In this document: piece by piece, positions 24,901 through 34,667 of the stretch
Numbering within the stretch: position 1 is the first letter of the stretch
Layout: every line of letters begins with the position of its first letter
Assembly (NCBI RefSeq): GCF_000003815.2
Contig: NC_049996.1
Location: forward strand, 10,748,838-10,812,837
Direction of reading: 5' to 3'
DNA length: 64,000 nucleotides
Origin: Branchiostoma floridae
Taxonomy: Eukaryota > Chordata > Leptocardii > Amphioxiformes > Branchiostomatidae
The notes under the pieces: generated by a model
The model's database searches: none
What the model was told of the DNA's origin: nothing
What the model saw: only the letters and a program-made list of their open reading frames with translations
Program-made: the position numbers and the translations under genes

Positions 24901-25688
24901 CATTATTATTACCAAATGACTGCCAGATACAAGATACATGACTGTAAGAGTGTATAATTGTAACTAGCTACCCAGTAGTACTTTGTTATGGTATCAGAAT
25001 GTATGTGAGCACTAACACATGAGAAAGAAATAGAGAACTTAACTTGTTTTAACATCTTGTAATGATAGGAAACTTCTGACATTAAAAAAAATGGAAACTT
25101 TTTATACATGTTTAGTGGGTATTGAAATGGAAAAAAAACCCCACAAACTTACTAGTAGATTGCTGCACATTGACGATTGAATGATTCTTGTCTCTATATG
25201 AAACATTGTGCTTTCTGATGAACAGGCTTTTAGTATTCATCACTTAGGGTTCATCAATGATGATGTGTCCCTGTTCACACTACCAGAGTGTATTCTAGGA
25301 GTATACGTGCCTCTTGGCTGGGCACTGGTAGATGCCACTTTATGTCTCATTTTGAATAGCAATGCAGTGATGAATGCAGGGGTAAAACGAGCTTCAGATA
25401 CTCTGATAAATGTTGTTTTCTGATGTTGACCTAACCTTTCTTAGGCAGAGCCACGCGAGGAGGTTTCTTGTCCTTCTTGCTGGAGCTGCCACCTGTCAGT
25501 TGTGGAGCGAACTGCGCTGCCATCATGCGGACGATCCAGTTGATGAGTTCCCCGATCCCCGGCACGTAGCGCAGACCCACGAGCACCGCCCGCAGGACCC
25601 CCTGCAGTCCCTCCGTCACCGCCAGGCGTACCAGCGCCGCCATGAGCAGCGAAACTAGGATGTGTTCTGCCCACAACAGCCACTCCAT
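15914..25688 (-). CDS. SGPL1: sphingosine-1-phosphate lyase, 12 coding exons
   Basis: PLP-dependent enzyme of the endoplasmic reticulum membrane that cleaves sphingosine 1-phosphate to phosphoethanolamine and a long-chain aldehyde, the exit step of sphingolipid breakdown. Exons (transcript order): 25436-25688, 24569-24699, 23379-23503, 22490-22655, 21739-21855, 20553-20704, 19586-19685, 18916-19030, 17930-18051, 17406-17502, 16467-16585, 15914-16039. All introns are GT-AG, phases join without a break, and the total is 1623 nt (540 aa, near the family's usual ~570). The start MEWLLWAEH opens a hydrophobic N-terminal anchor followed by a lysine-rich linker. Key motifs are TSGGTES (195-201), LHVDACFGG (302-310) and the PLP lysine in [10 protein letters not shown] (K342), then AGSRPGG. 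The C-terminal exons match the family, ending FYSKC. An upstream in-frame ATG at 25751 exists, but the N-terminus fits MEWLL better. The structure is inferred from motifs and splice sites. Confidence 0.95.
16345..16415 (-). mobile_element. tRNA-like SINE head
   Basis: Minus-strand reading resembles a tRNA-derived head with an A-box-like part and a TTGATTCCC-like B box. The same head (CTACCGAAT.CA.GGCAAA on the plus strand) recurs at 49605-49670 and 49705-49775. It lies between the last two SGPL1 exons. Confidence 0.5.
16663..16763 (+). pseudogene. LINE reverse-transcriptase C-terminal fragment
   Basis: The plus-strand frame [20 protein letters not shown] continues to a stop. A basic stretch followed by RW.DCV.EDL is typical of the C-terminal tail of non-LTR retrotransposon polyproteins. 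It is a short remnant lying antisense in an SGPL1 intron. Confidence 0.6.
18107..18255. repeat. degenerate minisatellite related to the 52-bp array at 19.9-20.5 kb
   Basis: Contains GGATAGTACAGGGTGGGGAA and CTTCAGCACCAAGGAAAGGG, matching the unit of the larger array one intron away, plus more diverged partial units. Confidence 0.8.
18590..18670 (-). mobile_element. tRNA-like SINE fragment
   Basis: Minus-strand sequence GCCTTAGTGGTTGAGCAGGC begins like a tRNA A-box region, with GGTTTGGTTCCTG later. It abuts the 62-bp repeats to its right. Confidence 0.45.
18655..18895. repeat. about 61-bp tandem repeat, 4 diverged units
   Basis: Each unit has CCACTAAGGCATTC or close variants, then GCTAAGAA.TT.AACAT and CAAAT. 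Units begin near 18660, 18722, 18784 and 18847, just downstream (minus strand) of SGPL1 exon 8. Confidence 0.85.
19061..19228 (+). pseudogene. LINE reverse-transcriptase C-terminal fragment
   Basis: An open frame contains [16 protein letters not shown] and ends LLRSMQ-stop, matching the usual end of non-LTR retrotransposon ORF2. It lies antisense in an SGPL1 intron. Its edge is only about 30 bp from the acceptor of exon 8. Confidence 0.7.
19850..20450. repeat. 52-bp minisatellite, about 11 units
   Basis: GGATGGTACAGGATAGTACA repeats at exact 52-bp spacing from 19901 (19953, 20005 and so on), with GGAAGGTCCTTCAGCACC in each unit. Units after about 20220 share a variant (GATCTTTCAGCACTAATG). 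It lies in SGPL1 intron 6. Confidence 0.97.
20637..21255 (-). repeat. 103-bp tandem array made from the start of SGPL1 exon 6
   Basis: Six copies include the genuine one. The intron/exon boundary TAG|GCC lies at 20704, 20807, 20910, 21013, 21116 and 21219, exactly 103 bp apart. Each extra copy has 69 nt of exon 6 (23 codons, starting [19 protein letters not shown]) and 34 nt that begin with GT and end with AG. Within the exon part the copies differ at eight sites. Seven are synonymous third positions; the eighth is Ile/Val. The 34-nt part is the same in the copies. Confidence 0.95.
21345..21480 (-). mobile_element. possible tRNA-like SINE fragment
   Basis: Minus-strand GGGTTCAATTC at 21415-21425 fits a Pol III B box. 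The surrounding sequence is only weakly tRNA-like. Confidence 0.25.
22790..23090. repeat. CA-rich microsatellite
   Basis: About 300 bp of imperfect (CA)n with AAA and TGC interruptions in SGPL1 intron 3. Long His/Thr-rich and Cys/Val-rich frames over it are artefacts. Confidence 0.97.
23139..23350. mobile_element. MITE with TACTGTAAATGCA ends and TTCGCGGT repeats (family C)
   Basis: Left TACTGTAAATGCATTTAAG and right TGCATTTACTGTA form inverted ends. The inside carries many TTCGCGGT/ACCGCGAA blocks in both orientations. Partial copies lie at 31234-31328 and 32889-33000. It stops 29 bp from the donor side of SGPL1 exon 3. Confidence 0.8.
23669..24075. mobile_element. MITE with GGATGACATCC inverted ends (family B)
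   Basis: GGCCACACTGACTTAATTTT followed by ATGACATCC at the left is mirrored by GGATGTCATCCATGAAATTA then GTGGCC at the right. It is about 407 bp and lies in SGPL1 intron 2. It shares end motifs with the element at 6233-6661. Confidence 0.75.
24295..24545 (+). mobile_element. 5S rRNA-headed SINE (SINE3-type)
   Basis: Sequence from about 24300 to 24417 follows 5S rRNA. It has GATC..TCGATCTTGGAAGTTAAGCA, then CAGTACTTGGATGGGAG (the internal control region) and a GCTGTAGCCT end. It runs into a body containing TCTTCCGGAAGGGACGTAAA and GAGGTGCCTCGACCACGTTT. The same body follows a tRNA-like head at 60110-60250. It sits in SGPL1 intron 2, about 24 bp past the exon 2 donor. It is diverged from a working 5S gene, so I call it a retroelement. 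Confidence 0.8.
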
Positions 25689-25980
25689 GCTGGATGATTT
25701 TGAAAGTTTATCGCAAGTTCTTGCCTGAGGGCTAATTGCAAAATGTGACAATGGTAAACAGTATACAGTAGTAAGTGACTAACTCTGGTGCACCCTCACA
25801 CTCAGGGTTGACAATCACGGCAAGGCCTATGATATCAACCCTGACAAATCAGCCACAGTATTCGGTTATTAGGGGTGCCTTGCTTATGAATATTAATGAG
25901 CTTGCCCTTATATGGGCAGTCAGCCGTTGGGGATCGGGCGTTGGCATGGTGAGCAAACAAAGTCATGGTAATACGTAACA

Positions 25981-26063
25981 TGATTGGCTGATAGCTTCCC
26001 AGCGGCCTTTGCGAGACAGCTTGCGACAACAACAAGCCCAAGGAAGGCCTGTTCTCTGATTGG
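25981..26063 (-). promoter_or_regulatory. two CCAAT boxes upstream of SGPL1
   Basis: TGATTGG at 25981-25987 and 26057-26063 reads CCAATCA on the minus strand, about 295 and 370 bp before the SGPL1 start codon. Paired CCAAT boxes suit a TATA-less housekeeping promoter. Nearby, GTTGGGGA.CGGGCGTT occurs twice (about 25925 and 26142), a short direct duplication. Confidence 0.45.
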
Positions 26064-26751
26064 TTGACAGCTTGTTTGTGGCGACAATCATAATACCCGT
26101 AGGTAGGGCCTGGGACAGCAGGGCCCCATAAGGTAGTGCCGTTGGGGACCGGGCGTTAGGAGGATGACTCTGGTGATAAATTCAAATAAACTAAACAAAG
26201 CAAAAACTTGGCTATTGGGTTTGACTTCTTATACGGAGACAGTAGAAGACAAAGGATCCCACCTTTTTGATAATGTGCGGGTTTTGTAATGTTAAGAGGA
26301 TGGTAGTTTTCTTTTGTCTGTAAACGTGAGAAGACATGGGCGGACTTCTTGATCATAGAAGGGATGGTATGAAATAAAATGGGGTTCGTGGAGTTACCAT
26401 GAAAATTATAGCTGCAGGGTAACTTATGTCCATTGTTTTTAAGGTAGCCAGGAGGTATGTCTGAGCAAGATTTCTTTCCGAAAAATAACCATCAATGTTA
26501 GTAGATAGGTTCTTCTATTTTAATAAAAATAAGATACTTGGCCATCAAATGTTGTTTTTGTTGGCCAAATTTCAAGGTCAAAGTAGCTGTCTCAAATTAC
26601 ACAAAAATTTCAAACTCTTCACAGCTTTTCAAACTTGACATCATTGGGTAGGTCTTAGTGAAAGAAATAGAATGGTTTTTATTGCGAAAAAATCGGACAT
26701 ACCGTTAGAGAGTTATGGCCATCAACGGCCTGAAAATTACGCCATAATTTC

Positions 26752-27050
26752 TCCGGGTCAGCTAATTAAATATGCAAGATTACAATATCTCCACAGTCAT
26801 ACAAGATACAAGGAAAAAACTTGGTATACTGGGGTTTTGTAACATGCTGAATTGAACTATGGCCATGAAATTTACATATCTAATTCATAAATGATAAATA
26901 ATCCTGAATAATTAAGTTCCAGGGGTAATAAAATCTGAGTCAGCTAATTAAATATGCAAAAACACCATATTTTCCCTCTCCTTGAAGATACAAGAACAAA
27001 ACTTGGTATACCGAGGTTTTAGCACATGCCGAATACAAATCTGACCTCAA
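26752..27050. repeat. 181-bp direct repeat, 2 copies
   Basis: GTCAGCTAATTAAATATGCAA at about 26757 and 26938 starts two diverged copies. Both contain AAAACTTGGTATAC and GGTTTT.*ACATGC.GAAT. Confidence 0.75.
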
Positions 27051-27630
27051 AATATCATTTTGATTTTTTTATGACCTATAAAAATGGATTGCGTCACTAC
27101 TACCACCACAATGTGATTATCGGAGCGACACGCCCCAAAAACTGGTCATCAAAATTAGTCAAAATGGATCTTATTTTGAAATATACCCTGTAAGGTAGAA
27201 TGTCTCGCGCAGCCGCCTCGAAAGGGTGCTATTTAGTGCTCCCAATTGCTGGTAGCAAAAGGGGTAATAAAAATTTGAGAAAAAAAATTCATAAAAAATC
27301 AGCATTACAAGATATGACAAAATCCACGCACAGATCTTTTTAAATGACCATTATATACATTACTGTAAAGTATCAACAACAATCGTCAAATTACAAGCGG
27401 GGCAAAACACTTTTCTGGCATTTTTTCCCCAAATGGGCGTGGCCATATAGCTCTCTATGGCATCATCATGACGTCATGATAATTTGCATAAATCACCTTT
27501 ATGCAATAAGGTACTTCCTAAAAAAAACTAAAGACCCATGCATTATCCAAACATGATATTTTCATGACACCAAAAACACCCCCAAACGCCTCAGTTACCA
27601 CTCTTTATGGCCTTAACCACAGTGTATGTA

Positions 27631-28209
27631 CGAGGGGCGTTCAATAAGTTATGCCCCTGACTCACTTCCAGTTGTTTGATCTTAATGAAATTTTGCATTT
27701 GTACTGATTTATATCTCTATGAATTATGTTGCAAAAAAACAGCTCTGAACTAATTGAGGTTTCTGATGTACTGGTGTTTGAACAGAGTCAGGTGTGAAAT
27801 GGAACAGGTGTGAAATGGAGCCAGTTGAGTGTCGCGCAGTGATCCGGTTTTTGTATTTGAAAGGACGCAAACCAAAGAAGACTTTTGATGAAATGAAAGA
27901 AACTTATGGTGATGATGCCCCATCATATGACCTTGTAAAACGCTGGCATCATGAATTTAAACATGGCCGTAAGTCTGTGGAAACAGTTCCCAAACCTGGT
28001 CGTCCCTCTTCTGCCATTGATGAGGCATCTGTTGGAGGACCAACCTGGGGTCTTCTATAAAAACGGTGTCCAGAGCTGCATCAAACGATGGAAGAAATGC
28101 ATAACTCTGGGTGGTTCCTATATAGAGAACGACTAATAACTGTGCCAAGTTTCATTAATCTCCTGCTATGGGAAATGGGTCAGGGGCATTACTTATTGAA
28201 CGCCCCTCG
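27631..28209 (+). mobile_element. internally deleted mariner (Tc1/mariner) element
   Basis: 31-bp inverted ends start CGAGGGGCGTTCAATAAGT at both sides with a single mismatch. They are flanked by the TA target duplication (27629-27630 and 28210-28211). The element is 579 bp, against about 1.3 kb for a full mariner. Its interior has only the first and last parts of a transposase, so it could move only with outside help. Confidence 0.93.
27815..28136 (+). pseudogene. mariner transposase remnant (N-terminal HTH plus C-terminal tail)
   Basis: From the ATG at 27815 the frame encodes the paired helix-turn-helix DNA-binding region of mariner transposases: RAVIRFLYLKGRKPKK, GDDAPSYDLVKRW, then PKPGRPSSA. 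After the deletion point, near 28038, a different frame gives the usual end, NGVQSCIKRWKKC...GGSYIEND, stopping at 28136. The central catalytic domain with its acidic triad is absent and a frameshift separates the halves, so the product is not functional. Confidence 0.9.
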
Positions 28210-28229
28210 TAGGGATATCAAGTTGACAG

Positions 28230-28372
28230 ATGATACAATAGTTTGAAGGAGGAGTGAAACTATGATGTGTTCCACTCAGGACAGCAACTCCATGCTGGGA
28301 ATATATCCTGTTATAGAAAATCATAACACTTTATATCCACCGGGCTAATGCCAAGTAGCAATTACTCATTGA
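28230..28372 (-). pseudogene. decayed copy of SGPL1 exon 1 and its upstream flank
   Basis: On the minus strand from 28293 the frame reads MELLS-stop-VEHIIVSLLLQ, against [17 protein letters not shown] in the intact gene 2.6 kb away. The TGG tryptophan codon has become TGA. Similarity continues upstream (GGGCTAAT.GC.A) for about 80 bp and fades near 28230, about 20 bp from the mariner end. It is a remnant of a tandem duplication. Confidence 0.75.
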
Positions 28373-29670
28373 CAAGCAGTGACAAAAGGTAACTGAGTGG
28401 ATGCTACGTGAAACGACTGACCATAATCATATCTAATTGCTTGAGTAATTGCTTATTATCTGGAAGTCTCAAACCTTTAACAATTTAACAGTGCATATTG
28501 AAATGTATCCTAAAGGACACTGGGCTCAGGTTTCAGTTTCCCCTGGGGTTTGTTGGCCTTTGAGTGACTGTGACAATAAATATTAAAATGTGGAGACTTA
28601 TCATTCACATTCATAATACGATAATTTGCTCCCATCCAAGGGAAAGGCCAGCAGGAGAGATAGGCTGTCAGAAAAACGTCTATAAGACCTGGGTTGGTAG
28701 AACACCCCTAAGTAGGCCAGGGAATGGTTACCAGGCTACTGTAGACATAAGAGTCCAAAGTTCAGTGTGCAGAAACCCTTAACAGGTGGTTACTGGACTT
28801 GAGCCCCTAGCCATTTGACCAGAAATGGGGTTGCTTGCTAATCACAGAGTTTAGTACTACTACTACTACAAAATACCTTTTAATGTATTTCGTAGTCTAC
28901 TACAACCTGAAATCATACTTTAAACTAAAGTAGGATTTTAGGTTCAGGCCAATAATTTGCACATAGGCGAGAAAAACAGTGAACAGTAAAGACTAAGCTC
29001 TCTTGAAATAAATGTGTTATTTGAGTTCTGTGGATCATACATTGCCCCCTCAGTTTTGCGATATGCCCCGCCCCCACCATACTACTATCGGTCGGCATGC
29101 ATGTTCCAAAGTCCGTCCACTCCTCTGTCCGTGTACGCAGGCTATGCCTTGGGGTGAGGTACCTCATAATTACTTAACGCTACAACTTACAAGACATTTA
29201 TCCCGGAAGTGAGCAAATGAAGCTTCGTGTATGTGACAAAGTAGAAAGTGAGATTTGCCCAATATCGATGCTATAACCGACCTAACATTATGTTAAATCA
29301 TGATGTGACATGTATGATAAACATGTTACAAGGGCTTTTAAGTAACAGGCCTAGGATAAAGAGAAAACTTTCCTTCAGAATAGAATTATATAGAAGGTCT
29401 AATGAGCTGGCCATCGTAAAGTAAAGACATTGTTATGCCCTTGCCGTGACGTTAACGACAGTGCACTGTCTAATTCTATAAACATATTACATAGTTCTTG
29501 TTGATATGACATTTTACCTGGTCAGATGACAACTGTAACAGTACAGCGAACCGACACACACGTCTTTTCGGCTTTCTCTGTTGATGAAGTTTGGACCGTA
29601 AATCTCGTGACCCGTAACGAGTGCAAGGCACAGAGTGCAAAGGTCATTTTGTAACTCTAACTCTACTTTT
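28373..29670. other. no gene seen
   Basis: Unique sequence without a supported frame. Confidence 0.5.
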
Positions 29671-29705
29671 GGCCACAGCAAGTAAATTTTATGGATGACA
29701 TCCTT
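29671..29705 (+). mobile_element. solo inverted end of MITE family B
   Basis: GGCCACAGCAAGTAAATTTT followed by ATGGATGACATCC matches the left end of the element at 23669. No partner end is seen nearby. The 91-codon minus-strand frame here partly reads through it. Confidence 0.5.
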
Positions 29706-30075
29706 TGCAGACTGCAAAAAATGATGAGATGGGTAAAAAACGACGTGGGTAAAAAAATAAAATGTCAAATTTTGAAAACAAAGACACAACCTATTTGCTC
29801 ATTTTAGTCTATCAGACCATCCCTGAAGTAGAAAAAAATCATTTTTTTTCAGGCGATAATTAATGAGCGCGCGAAAGTCACCCATAAAAGTTCATTTGCT
29901 GTAGCCCTATTAAAGTTCAACCAAGGAGTAAATAGTTGGTAACATTGGGGCCTTGTTGTTTTCCCCCCCGCAATTCCCCTGTGTATTAGCTTGTTCTCTA
30001 TGATCGCGAAAAGAAATGAGACAATTGTCAAGAAACTGAGTGAAATGTCCGACTATCACAAAACGCTACCTACTG

Positions 30076-30410
30076 TACGAAGGACCATTGGGACAAAACC
30101 TGTTTTAGCGAAGGAGCTGTGTGCTCACAGCGAAGGGGCTGCATGCTCGGCGAAGGAGCTGTGTGCTCACAGCGAAGGGGCTGCATGCTCGGCGAAGGAG
30201 CTGTGTGCTGACAGCAAATGGGCTGTGTGCTCAGCGACGTACCTGTGTGCTCGGGGAAGGAGCTGTGTGCTCACAGCAAAGGGCTGTGTGCACCAGGCTG
30301 AAGTTGGCCGCCGATTGGTAGCCGCCGATCCAGCCGCCGATTCGTCATTAGACAAAATATAGCATCCCATTCAGACGCCCATTCGAAGAAACAAAAAATT
30401 CCTAATTTCC
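30076..30410 (+). repeat. inverted repeat, left arm, with 42-bp minisatellite
   Basis: Starts ACGAAGGACCATTGGGAC, then repeats of AAGGAGCTGTGTGCTCACAG alternating with GCTGCATGCTCGGCG, then GGCTGAAGTTGGCCGCCG and CATTCGAAGAAAC. The same series, inverted, is at 33679-34055. The basic unit is 42 bp, so an open frame (KELCAHSEGAACSA repeats) survives through it. Confidence 0.9.
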
Positions 30411-30570
30411 TTTAAAAGCTTATTAATAAATGGATATCAATAACTGCTAGATATTGTCTGTTACCGCCCGATGTACGTATGTATAAACATAAATAATAAC
30501 AGAAAGTATGATATCAACGATTAAGCACAAATAGTAGGCCCAATGGACGGCCAACTTCAGCCTGGTCTAA

Positions 30571-31155
30571 AATCGGCTGCCATACGTATACGGCTTGTAG
30601 AGCAATCTGCTACTTATCTAGACGTGGCCTGTGAATTTTTAAGACGAATTTAGATAGCGCATACCCTAACGTATTCAAAACAAGTATCAAATCTTACGGG
30701 CCGAATTTAATTAATGATAGAGGGGAATTAGCCTCCATAGCAGGCTCTCTATGGCCTTTTTTGGCNNNNNNNNNNNNNNNNNNNNNNNNNNNNNNNNNNN
30801 NNNNNNNNNNNNNNNNNNNNNNNNNNNNNNNNNNNNNNNNNNNNNNNNNNNNNNNNNNNNNNNNNNNNNNNNNNNNNNNNNNNNNNNNNNNNNNNNNNNN
30901 NNNNNNNNNNNNNNNNNNNNNNNNNNNNNNNNNNNNNNNNNNNNNNNNNNNNNNNNNNNNNNNNNNACCTCTCCCGTGAACCCAAGCAAAGGGGATGCTA
31001 AAATCGGCTGCCATATGGCTTGTAGAGCACTCTGCTACTTATCTAAACCTCTCCCGTGAACTTTTAATACGAATTTAGATTGCATATACACCAACGTATT
31101 CAATACAAGTATCAAATCTTAAGGACCGGATTTAATTGATAAACTAGAGGGGAAC
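30571..31155 (+). repeat. direct repeat of about 150 bp around an assembly gap
   Basis: AAAATCGGCTGCCATA, then GGCTTGTAGAGCA.TCTGCTA and CAAGTATCAAATCTTA occur at 30575-30720 and again at 31000-31155. The 201 N between them (30766-30966) probably hide further copies. Confidence 0.8.
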
Positions 31156-31233
31156 GTATTATACTAAAAACTTTCGCTGGCGTTTTAATGTAAGCATCAT
31201 TAACTGCCTGTTTAGATCAAGTTTGACTGTATA

Positions 31234-31328
31234 TACTGTAAATGCAGACTCTTTCGCGGTGGCGTTATATTCGCGGTTTTCGCGGTGGCCTCTTCATAGC
31301 GAACTCAAAACCACCGCAAACATTTCCC
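31234..31328. mobile_element. partial MITE family C
   Basis: TACTGTAAATGCAGACTCTT then TTCGCGGTGG and ACCACCGC blocks; the right terminal part is missing. Confidence 0.6.
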
Positions 31329-31439
31329 TTCTGTGTTCTGTCCGTGCCGTCTACGGCACTCCCTTCTCACAACATGTATGTAGTGTAACGTTACATGATG
31401 AAAGTATGATGACATTTAGTTCGCATTCATTCATTTCTA

Positions 31440-32820
31440 CATAACACCTACTGTATAACACCATGGTATACAACTACAAGTATTACTGTACTAGTAATCA
31501 GAGGGTAGATATGGTTAGATCAGTGACTGTCACAGTTGATCACGCCAGCACTGTCAAAGTCAAAAGTGGACTGTTCTGGTCGTTTGTAGCGCCCTTGACA
31601 TGTAAGACTTTTTCTTTGGTTTGGCAAACAATATAGTCATTGTTGACGTACGTCTCTTTTAAGAATTTATCTTTGAAGAAAATAAGTTTTGGTGACAATA
31701 TACAATATAGTGTTGACAATACAGTGCGTATCTAATTTGAATATTCTCACGACACCCCCACATCTGGTGATCGTCACGAGACTTACAAATACGTGTACAA
31801 TACTTGCTCTGTTCTTTTACACATATATGATTTACTGGTCTTAAATGTTCTTGTGTCCCATCAACATGGGTCAACACCTGATCATTTTGTGCTTCTATCA
31901 AACGTTATTCTATAAACCACAAGCGTATAAAATGAAAACTATGTCATAGTCGATCCAGGAAGTTATCAAATATTGAGTTCGGACACCTTACTGGATTTCT
32001 AAGCATACCATTTTTGTGAGCATGTTGTTTAAACTTCGTCCAAAAATGCACACAAAATCATAGTTAATTCATCTTAGTGGAAACCGCAGCATCAGTGTCG
32101 AATGTACACTACACATCGCTGAGTCCTTACCTGGGAGTTTACTTGTCGTGCCTTCTTCCTCTGAATGCAGAAGTCAAAAGAGACCGTGTGATGTGTTCAT
32201 TTAGAGTTATGTCAGCTGTATATTCAGGTGTTACCCATTTAGTTACAGGGGTGTTTAAACGTAATCTGAGGCGTATTGTCGGAATTCAGATGGCTGTAAA
32301 TATTTTGTATTTAAAAAAATTCATTCAGGTTGAATTTGCAACTTGTTGCGTTACTTTTTTTCCACATTTTCACCATCAGTATACAATAGCAAGCCGTGAA
32401 AATATGTGATAGCCGATCGCGACCAATTCCCATTTGGACAAATATGGCTGACAAGTCAAGTGGTTGTGGGACTAGTTTATATTTAAAACATTCCCACGGC
32501 AAAACAAAGTCGTTTTCATACGCCGTGAACATCACTGTTTAGTGTTACTGTAGTGTCAACTTATGTTGTATAAAATTGTGACTTGATGACAAGATTCTAT
32601 AATACATACTTTTTTCTGCTCAGGTGCTGTGAATACACATGAATACTTTTTTTGGGGTTCGTAATTATTCATTTCACCCTGTATAACACCATGGTAGGAA
32701 AGTTGTACTGTCTGTACTATGTATTAAGAGAGTATTTACGGATCAGTAACAGTTGATCACGCCAGCACTGTACATGTCAAAGTCAAAAGTGGACTGTTCT
32801 GTCCGTTTGTAGCACCTTTG
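31440..32820 (+). repeat. pair of direct repeats about 1.2 kb apart
   Basis: CTGTATAACACCATGGTA followed by GTTGATCACGCCAGCACTGT and AAAAGTGGACTGTTCTG occurs at about 31450-31600 and 32680-32820. Confidence 0.75.
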
Positions 32821-32888
32821 CCGAGTAACCACTATTTGTGGCTTCCGACTGGCGGTTGGTAAATGTGCCAGGTTTTCCATTACAGTGC

Positions 32889-33000
32889 AGTACTCACATG
32901 CATGGATGGTTCACCCGCGAACTCAGAACCACCGCGAATACTCCATTTCCCTCTACCGCTAATTCTAAATCCCCGCAAACGTAAATGCATTTACAGTACT
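32889..33000. mobile_element. partial MITE family C
   Basis: ACCCGCGAACTCAGAACCACC through CGTAAATGCATTTACAGTA; the family C right-hand part. Confidence 0.6.
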
Positions 33001-33678
33001 CGGTAAAAATGACTATAAACTCTCTACGCTCTTGTTATTTGCGTCGACATGTAAGCCCCAAACATATGGACGCCTGTCAGTATAATTAGTTCATTTTCGA
33101 ATCGGTACAACATCAGGTCCACTGTTTTACGTCCGGTTTTACTGGACAGGTCCAACAAGAAAAATCGGTATAATTATACTTCACTGCACAACCTTTTCAG
33201 CCATGCTAATATCTATTGTCGTGTTGCAGCAGAATATGAGAAATGTGAACTCAAATTTTGGACTCTTGAAACCTCTTTCACGGTGTACTTTGTTATGATG
33301 CTGACTTGAACCTTTTTTCTACCTTAAAATAGTATGAACTTCTTAATTTCATTATGTGACAGACGAATAAATTACATGTAGTAATTTGGGTGATTTGGTA
33401 TAGGGGAAGTTTTTGCACAAAATGTGGAGAGAAGTACCACATTATAGATCCAGTGTACACTGCATCAAAGGTACATAAAGTCTGTTTTGTTTTCCTAAAA
33501 TCAGTTCCCCTCAATATGCTGTAAAATACAACAGGTTTTTCATAAAAGCAACAGTTGCCATGTAAAATCTAGATCTGGCTTCTTTTGGCTCCACCCCTAG
33601 ACTTGTTTCCATTTTTGTACTGAACACATATGCCAAGTTTCATGCAATTTTTGCACCAATCCCCTAGACAATTCCCTA

Positions 33679-34055
33679 TGAAATTAGGAATTTTTAGTTT
33701 CTTCGAATGGGCGTCTGAATGGGATCCTATGTTTTGTCTAATGACGAATCGGCGGCTGTATCTTAGGCTACCAATCGGCGGCCAACTTCAGCCTGGTGCA
33801 CACAGCCCTTTGCTGTGAGCACACAGATCCTTTGCCGAGCATGCAGCCCTTTGCTGTGAGCACACAGCTCTTTCGCTGTGAGCACACAGGTACTTCGCTG
33901 AGCACACAGCCCATTCGCTGTGAGCACACAGCTCCTTCGCCGAGCACGCAGCCCATTCGCTGTGAGCACACAGCTCATTCGCCGAGCATGCAGCCCCTTC
34001 GCTGTGAGCACACAGCTCCTTCGCTAAAACAGGTTTTGTCCCAATGGTCCTTCGT
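33679..34055 (-). repeat. inverted repeat, right arm, with 42-bp minisatellite
   Basis: Minus-strand copy of the arm at 30076-30410, with more minisatellite units and an open frame of the same KELCAHSE-type repeat. The two arms enclose about 3.3 kb that contains an assembly gap. Confidence 0.9.
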
Positions 34056-34667
34056 AGTACTGTAACATTATTAACGGTATATATCGTGTATTTGTGAACT
34101 TGATTTTGTTTCAATAAGACAAGGCACTGAGTCAACAGTGGTATTCATAACATTGTAATTGGGAACGCACTCTTTACATTGTTAAACATTATATAACTTA
34201 CAAGTATCTACAACAAGTGACAAACATCAGAAAACATTGAACGCAGCTTATAGTGACAAGGTCATTGACTGTCTTATCATCCTTTATGATACACGTTGAA
34301 TACATTTGAAGTTCTTTTGTTTTACACCATCAAGCATTTGCTACCTATCAATGTTTTACCAGGGCGTAATCTTAAATGGGCCCTGAAGATGTTATTCATA
34401 TAACCGTGGATTAGAATATGGTCGTTCAATAATACCTAAATGATCTTAACATGGTGTCAATAATCCACAATGCATTTGGTTACTCAGTTAGCCCAGTTTA
34501 AGCCCTTCCCTAAGACATGCGTTGTTGTTGCAGTGAACTTAAAGTAGCAGTTACTATGGTAGCATATTTCTAAGGGTAACTAGCTATAGAGACTTAATTC
34601 CACCTGACTAATACATAAATTCATGGATGCTGTTCGGGTGAAACAGACCACTTAAAACACAGAGTAT

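Noticed and set aside
29514-29789. 91-codon minus-strand frame beginning near a possible acceptor
   Set aside because: It overlaps a MITE end and resembles no protein family.
30694-31059. Frames made mostly of X
   Set aside because: They cross a run of N.
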